In this document: positions 58,790-64,000 of the stretch, one piece after another
How the letters are laid out: every line of letters starts with the position of its first letter
Numbering within the stretch: the stretch's first letter is position 1
Assembly: GCA_008973525.1 (NCBI GenBank)
Contig: WACJ01000513.1
Coordinates: forward strand, 620,001 to 684,000
Source: Stenopsyche tienmushanensis
Lineage: Eukaryota; Arthropoda; Insecta; Trichoptera; Stenopsychidae
Reading direction: 5' to 3'
Length of the DNA stretch: 64,000 nt
Position numbers and translations under genes: made by a program
The notes under the pieces: generated by a model
The model's database searches: none
The model's input: only the letters and a program-made list of their open reading frames with translations
What the model was told of the DNA's origin: nothing

Positions 58790-60100
58790 GCAAAATCCTA
58801 TTCTAACTGGAGGAAGAAGAAAATCTCTGTTTATTTAGGGAATACTGCAAAATTATTTATTATTTTTATTATGAAAAAATAAATAGCTGAAGTTCAACGT
58901 CACAGTTTAGGGTCTGCATGGAAATCCGCCACCGTCACTCACCGTTCCATCCGAGCAAGATTGTCAACTACTTATATTTACATTCGATTGGAAACTAACT
59001 TATTAGCAGCTGAGAATTGACGTCATAACATGTGACTGAAGACTTATATGAGAAATCAAAACAAGAGTCCTAACAGTTTCACTTCCCCGATTATAGCGAG
59101 TGTACCAGCAAGATGCACACATTTGTGAGTCACTCCATTTTTCATAAATCCATACAATCGTTCAATTTTCATACGTTTATTATTGCAAAATTTATGCAGC
59201 TGCCAATTAATAGTAAATAATTTCTAGCAATAGGAATTTGAAATATTCATTATTTTGGAAGGATTGAATGAAGAAACTTTTAAGTGCCAGCGAATTTCGA
59301 GATATCAAAAGTTGTTTGACTTATATATTTTATTGTTTGTCCTAACATATTAATGTATACCACATACGAGCCTAAGGGATCATTTACGGCTTTTGAGCAT
59401 ATTTTCTTCAGATTTATCACAATACATAATAATTTTGGCGATTTTAATGATGGCGTTTAAGTGGTTAACTAAGAATCTAAATACATTTACATGTCTATAA
59501 ATTGATATTCAACAGAATGTGTTTTAATCCTTATCTACTTCATTCACTTCCAATTTTGAACTGCACAAGATCTGTTAGAAATTTTAGAAAATCATTATAT
59601 TATTAAGAATTAAGACCCCGATTTTTATGCATGTTATATAAATAATCAAAAAATATTAACGTCTACAAAATTTTATGATTTATTATAAGACTTCAACAAA
59701 TCATCTTAACACATAAATAATCTTTTGGTTCTCAAATGATAGATATCTGTAGTAACTTTTGCTTCTAGCGATGAGTTTTTTTAATACTAATTTAAATCTC
59801 CCTGACGTTGTCCATTGAAGAGTTTTATAAAATTATAGAATTTAATAAAAAGTTCGCGATCCTTCGAGAAAAAGGTTATTGTATTTTTACACTTTATAAT
59901 GACATTGAATTTATATAAGAAGTCTCGTTTTTCTTCATATTCCGTAAGGAAATTTTAATTCATTTGCTCCATAAAATATGTTACCATATTTCTCATGTTG
60001 ATCTGCATTTTTACCTATGCAGTAAATTCTTTCGCATCATATGTTGGGAAAAACCTATATTTAGTATGATATTTTTCATTTACCTGTGCTGTAAAAAATG
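58790..60100. other. No gene; weak TTAA-flanked element possible at 59,275-59,475
   Basis: AT-rich. TTTTAAGTGCCAGCG (about 59,277) and GGCGTTTAAGTGGTTAA (about 59,470) are weakly inverted and recall the terminus at 30,881 (TTAACCACTTAAGCGCCAG), so a decayed piggyBac-type MITE is possible. Nothing else seen. Confidence 0.3.
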
Positions 60101-60109
60101 TTTTTGCAC

Positions 60110-60720
60110 CATATGTCTGTAAAAACTAGATGGTGGGTCTGTGATTCAGGAAATGGATATCCTTGTAAAGGTATCCTGTATACTGGAAAATAAGATGGAA
60201 GCTAGAGAATAGTCAGCTTAGGTGAAAAGGTGTTACTGGAATTAACTGAGAAGTACAAAGAAAGTTGGAGGACGATTGTTGTTGACAACTATTTTACAAC
60301 TATGGCATGGTAAAACTTCAGCAGACAGGGCTTGCTTTTATTGAGCTTTTTATTGGCTTATTTTACTAGCTTGAAAACTGTTATTTTGAGCACCGAGCAT
60401 AAAAGATGGCAGCTTTTTTTCTACAATATGCAGCATTGGCATAATTTACAGTTTATAAGAATTTGAAACAGAGAACTAATCATCACACCGATGTAAGACA
60501 AAAATGTTTATAAATCCCAACGGATCGGCTGGTGACACCAAATGTAGAAGAAAAGATGAACATATTATAGAAATGATCATGCAGAATTGGTTGGGTGAAT
60601 GACGAGCTTCAAAGAAAACTCCGATTTGTATGTAAGAAATGCGAAGAGCTTGTAAAGAGCATAGCCAAAAGGAGTGATATGTTTTACATCCATTTCCATA
60701 CAAAGTGTATGAGGGTCCAG
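60110..60720 (+). pseudogene. Decayed piggyBac transposase fragment
   Basis: Across several frames: YPCKGILYTGK-DGS-like (about 60,160-60,200), GEKVLLELTEKYKESWRTIV then VDNYFTTMA (about 60,210-60,305), then broken hydrophobic sequence, and near 60,590-60,710 NDELQRKLRFVCKKCEELVK, possibly the cysteine-rich C-terminal end. VVDNYFTS is the characteristic second catalytic-aspartate block of piggyBac transposases. Stops and shifts make it inactive. It is the only piggyBac coding remnant in a window full of TTAA-flanked short elements. Confidence 0.65.
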
Positions 60721-60835
60721 CAAGGCCATTTTCATTGACGGGAGAGTTAAAGAATTAGTAGAAGTGTAGATGAGGAGCAAAAGGAGTTTTCAATGGATTT
60801 TCTAAAAAATCTATTTACCTCATTCCCGTTATTTA

Positions 60836-60890
60836 CGCGTTGAGCTCGTTTAACGCTGTTTCGTTTAGCGCCGCAGCTCATTGAAACCCA
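60836..60890 (-). repeat. pogo-like subterminal fragment
   Basis: GAGCTCGTTTAACGCTGTTTCGTTTAGCG is present in broken form. It is the reverse complement of 44,955-44,985 in the pogo-like element of ABCF2 intron 2. Only this end fragment is recognisable. Confidence 0.5.
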
Positions 60891-61230
60891 TCCCAAGCGT
60901 AGTATCTGGATTTTACAAAATATATTAATGCTAATATAGAGTGACGCGAATTTAAGCGTGCATCTTAAAAACATTTTTTTAAGCATTCGGGTCGCGAAAA
61001 AACGTGGAAATTTTTCTGACCTTATCAAGTAATGAACCTTCAAAGCTCGATGACCACATCTGTGGTTTTTTTTGTTGTTGTTATTATTGAACTTTAATTA
61101 GCATTTGTTATCGCGTCTTACGTCGTTTCGCTTGATACAATTTATATTATTTTTCCTAATAAGATGTTCACGACTTATTCGAGATGCCATATGCCATCTT
61201 TGATGAACTTGGACGCTTTCTCTAATACTG

Positions 61231-61430
61231 TTAATCCTTAGAGTGCTAAGCGACGATATATCGTCGATTGGTAAACTAACGAGGACTGCTAACAACGATC
61301 GCTGTTGGTTCATTGATGACGAATGCTGTCGAGGTGTTTAACCTTGTAGTGCGTCTTGATTAAACATTAGAAAAATATAGGAAAACAAACTTCCGTTTAG
61401 CAAAATACACCGTAGCAACCAAAGGGTTAA
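61231..61430 (+). mobile_element. piggyBac-type MITE, 200 bp, TTAA on both sides
   Basis: Left end TTAATCCTTAGAGTGCTAAG, right end CAACCAAAGGGTTAA (inverted TTAACCCTTTGG). CGACGATATATCGTCG, a perfect 16-bp palindrome, starts at base 21, so its ACGATATATCGT core is at base 23. Closely related to 2,134-2,287. Non-coding. Confidence 0.75.
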
Positions 61431-62033
61431 CCTTAGGCATCTTGAATTGACTTGGCTTTTAGCAATTCTTTTCATGGGATTATTACCAACCATTTTTACA
61501 ACCTTAAAACCTTAGGCATCATCCCTGTTCAAAGTCCTGGTTTCCATCGCATACATCATAGATCATATTACTACCAGAATGAAATCTTTGAACTCGTTTT
61601 TCTCGAAACTATTTTTTTCAACACAGTTGACATGATAACTCAAGTTCTAATCAACCGATTTTCTTCAAATTTGGTATAAATCTTTCATATTTTACCCTCT
61701 GTTGTTCGTACCAAATTTATTTCAAAATTTTATTTTTAACCATTTAAAAAAATTAAAACTATGAAAAAATAATGACAACATTTTTATTTAAATATTTGCC
61801 ATTTTGTAAAAATATGCATTTATTGTATTGAGGTAGGAACTGTAGCAACATCTTTACTAATTAGGAATCTTTTTTTATTTTTATATTTTAAATAAATAAA
61901 ATGGTTGAACTTGAAAAAACACCCAAAATTTGTGTCTCTAGACTAGAATACCCCCTTATGAGGCCCTTGGCCCAATTTAAGTTTGAGGTCCCTTGGACCA
62001 TCTGACCTTCGATATGCATGGTACGTACCACAA

Positions 62034-62100
62034 ACGGTAGCAAGCCTATTTTATTATATATTACACAGCATACAGCGCAATTTTTAGCTAACAATATCCC
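62034..62100 (+). repeat. Interspersed repeat family A, tail copy
   Basis: GGTAGCAAGCCTATTTTATT, ATATATTACACAGCAT and ATTTTTAGCTAACAATATCC: the family A tail with the rest missing. Confidence 0.6.
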
Positions 62101-62109
62101 TTAACAAAT

Positions 62110-63090
62110 GAAAAAAATAAAACAAATAAGAATACAATGGACCAATACAATATCAAAAAGGAGAATATTCCCAGAATAAAGACTTATTTAAATTAATTTT
62201 AAACGTCTGCGTCTGGTAGTGATTTAAAATTGCTGCTGATTTTCTCATCCATTCCAATGAAAATATATATCAAAGCTGGATACAATTCAGGATATCATAA
62301 ATAAATCATACTTTGAGACAATATTATACATCCAAATTGCATCATTTGGATGCATTAAACATACTTACTCAAATATATCAGCGGCTATTAGAATATTCTT
62401 AAAAAGACAGTGAATAGAGTTCCATTTTATTTGTATAATAGAAATGGCATCGAAGCACGTTTGTGTTAATAGCATCGGCATTACGATATGTGCCGTGAAA
62501 AATTAGTTGACCCTGCGAATTCTAGCAAATCAATTCACACACCCAATGTGATAATCATTTATGACGATTTCTTTAGCATAATTTGAACAAGCACGCTAGA
62601 AAATGACAATTATTAAATTGGTGTACGTATTTGATATGAATTTGCGTGTGTGTATGTGGAAATATTTAGATTGGCGTTGAGTAATATTTTGTATTTTTCC
62701 TATGTTGACGTTCTTGTATAAATATTAATATTCGGCCGTAAGATTCGTGTAGATGTTTGGCTATTTTATTGCCATTTTCATATATTGTGCAATGATAATT
62801 TCCTTATGAAATCATGCTGGTCTACTTACTACGTCTAAATATCTAATCTAATAGCAACTATGTCAACCCTTAAGCTTATCTTTTTCATGTTGTCATTAAG
62901 AATAATAGAAATAATGAAATTAATTTTCTCATTGAAATTGAATGATATATAAGGGAAAAGTATAAATTATAATTATTTTATTTGATTTATTATAAATATG
63001 AACAAACATACAAACATTGATTTTTATATATAAGATCTACTGCAAGCTAATTATACTATACTTATATTATTTGAAAAAGTGCAAAAAATA
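62110..63090. other. No gene recognised; would contain any first exon of the terminal gene
   Basis: AT-rich. If the gene at 63,486 has an upstream first exon, it would be here or to the left of here; I cannot identify it. Confidence 0.35.
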
Positions 63091-63097
63091 AGTTGGC

Positions 63098-63300
63098 AAA
63101 GTTTTATCGCAATCGAATGAATGGCAAGGCAGCGCATAAAATACGAACAAACAAATTTATATTTTTATATATTAGACTATACCTATGTTACTCGCGCAAT
63201 CTTTAGCAGTAAGTGGATGAAGTTTTATTGTAATCTGATGAACGGTATGGCAGCGTATTACATACGAACAAACAAATATTCATTTTTATATATTAGATAT
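63098..63300 (+). repeat. Diverged tandem duplication, ~120-bp period
   Basis: AAGTTTTATCGCAATCGAATGA to ATATATTAGACTAT (63,098-63,180) recurs as AAGTTTTATTGTAATCTGATGA to ATATATTAGATAT (63,218-63,300), with GGCAGCG and ATACGAACAAACAAAT shared in between. It lies just upstream of the terminal gene. Confidence 0.75.
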
Positions 63301-63449
63301 GCAGTTTTTTGTAATGTTTTATGCGTTAATTTATTTACTGTGCACTCTTTTTTTTTGACTTTGCAAAGCGATTTATTTTCTGTGTAAGATTGTATTTAAC
63401 ACACGATATTTTCAATATTTCTATTGCGTTATTGTGTTTAGTTTTCTAC

Positions 63450-63453
<4 letters not shown>

Positions 63454-63482
<29 letters not shown>
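63454..63482. repeat. (TA)n microsatellite
   Basis: About a dozen TA dinucleotides, ending four bases before the ATG at 63,486. Confidence 0.9.
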
Positions 63483-63485
63483 CTT

Positions 63486-64000
63486 ATGTACAAATCATGT
63501 TTTTTCGATTATTATATTCAGATCTTATTGATCAGCACAGCTGTTTTTGCATCGACTGTTCCTCTGCATCCGCTAACAGCCAACAATGATTTGACGACAA
63601 CCTTTTCAGAAAACGGAGACGAATTATCATTGGTGTCGTTCAACGACACCAATTCCACCGCTCATAATTTGTAAATATCGAATTTACCATCTGCAAATTT
63701 TAATACACGTTACAATTGTCGTTAGATTCCATTCTATTAATGTATATTTTTAGATATGTCATCAAAGCGGTAGTGTATGAGATCGGAATTTTAACAGACG
63801 TCGATGAAAATGATACAAACTCAAATGATACTCTCTTGTAAGTATATTGTAGAGAATAAAGTTATTATTAAGGGACATTTTTACCTTGTTGGTTCAAAAA
63901 CATTTTTTTATTTGTGTATTAGAAAGAATCAATATTTAAGAATACGTTCAGAAAATTTCAAATTCGCAAAGTTATATGCCGACGAAGAGGAGCTGCGTTT
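63486..64000 (+). CDS. Putative secreted protein, partial (right edge), at least three exons
   Basis: Exons: start (ATG 63,486 or a 3' splice site at 63,521) to 63,670; 63,754-63,837; and 63,923 to the window end. The donors are TT|GTAAAT and TT|GTAAGT, the acceptors TTTTTAG and TGTATTAG, and all joins keep one frame. The first part is hydrophobic (ILLISTAVFA, then STVPLHP), a likely signal peptide with cleavage after VFA. The mature part is acidic and rich in Asn/Asp/Thr: LYVIKAVVYEIGILTDVDEN, then NQYLRIRSENFKFAKLYADE. Two N-glycosylation-type NxT/S sites (NDT, NST) are present. The start is uncertain: ATG 63,486 gives an in-frame signal, but TTATATTCAG|ATC could be a splice site after an unseen first exon. 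Family not recognised; the end lies outside the window. Confidence 0.6.

Noticed and set aside
1..64000. CRISPR arrays, bacterial operons, rRNA and tRNA genes
   Set aside because: No regularly spaced repeats with unique spacers, no ribosome-binding-site-led gene strings and no convincing tRNA B-box with matching arms were seen. The tandem repeats present are adjacent units without spacers. A tRNA scan was not possible by eye, so a missed tRNA cannot be excluded.

Overview
The window is AT-rich, gene-poor nuclear DNA from an animal, most likely an insect. The evidence is one intron-rich housekeeping gene with short GT-AG introns, and a dense fill of decayed DNA transposons typical of insect genomes: mariner/Tc1, hAT, piggyBac and pogo. 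CpG is not obviously depleted. I cannot fix the insect order. Nothing looks bacterial: there are no operons, ribosome binding sites or CRISPR arrays. Almost all long open frames are chance frames or transposon remnants.

Layout. From 1 to about 36 kb I find no host gene I can support. This part is a graveyard of mariner fragments (3.2, 5.2, 7.1, 10.0, 15.6, 16.8, 25.7, 29.9 and 33.7 kb), four copies of one hAT family (10.2, 15.0, 22.1 and 30.1 kb), a second hAT element related to ZBED/SCAND-type transposases (30.94-31.84 kb), a small hAT with a triplicated 30-bp unit (23.7 kb), many short TTAA-flanked piggyBac-type elements, and several unclassified repeats. At 36.9-37.4 kb on the minus strand there is a small candidate two-exon gene whose frame is interrupted by one TAA. 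At 38.64-38.72 kb lies a probable 5' non-coding exon for the gene that follows.

The one confident gene is an ABCF2 orthologue (42,700-51,017, plus strand). It is a soluble twin-ATPase ABC protein of the ribosome-associated ABCF family. I resolve ten coding exons that join in frame to 630 codons. Its introns host a pogo-like element (intron 2), a near-perfect 135-bp tandem duplication (intron 8), and an LTR-like segment plus an antisense LINE reverse-transcriptase fragment (intron 9). The presumed 5' UTR intron holds a mariner inserted inside another mariner at 40.2-41.65 kb.

From 51 to 63 kb there is again only repeats, including a decayed piggyBac transposase at 60.1-60.7 kb and piggyBac-type MITEs at 55.3, 55.6 and 61.2 kb. 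At the right edge (63.49-64.0 kb, plus strand) begins a second host gene. It encodes a probable secreted protein of unknown family, with at least three exons, and is cut off by the window end.

The most striking pattern is in the piggyBac-type termini. In seven diverged ends the palindrome-like core ACGATATATCGT starts at exactly base 23 counted from the TTAA. I see no defence system, biosynthetic cluster or clearly new multi-gene system here.
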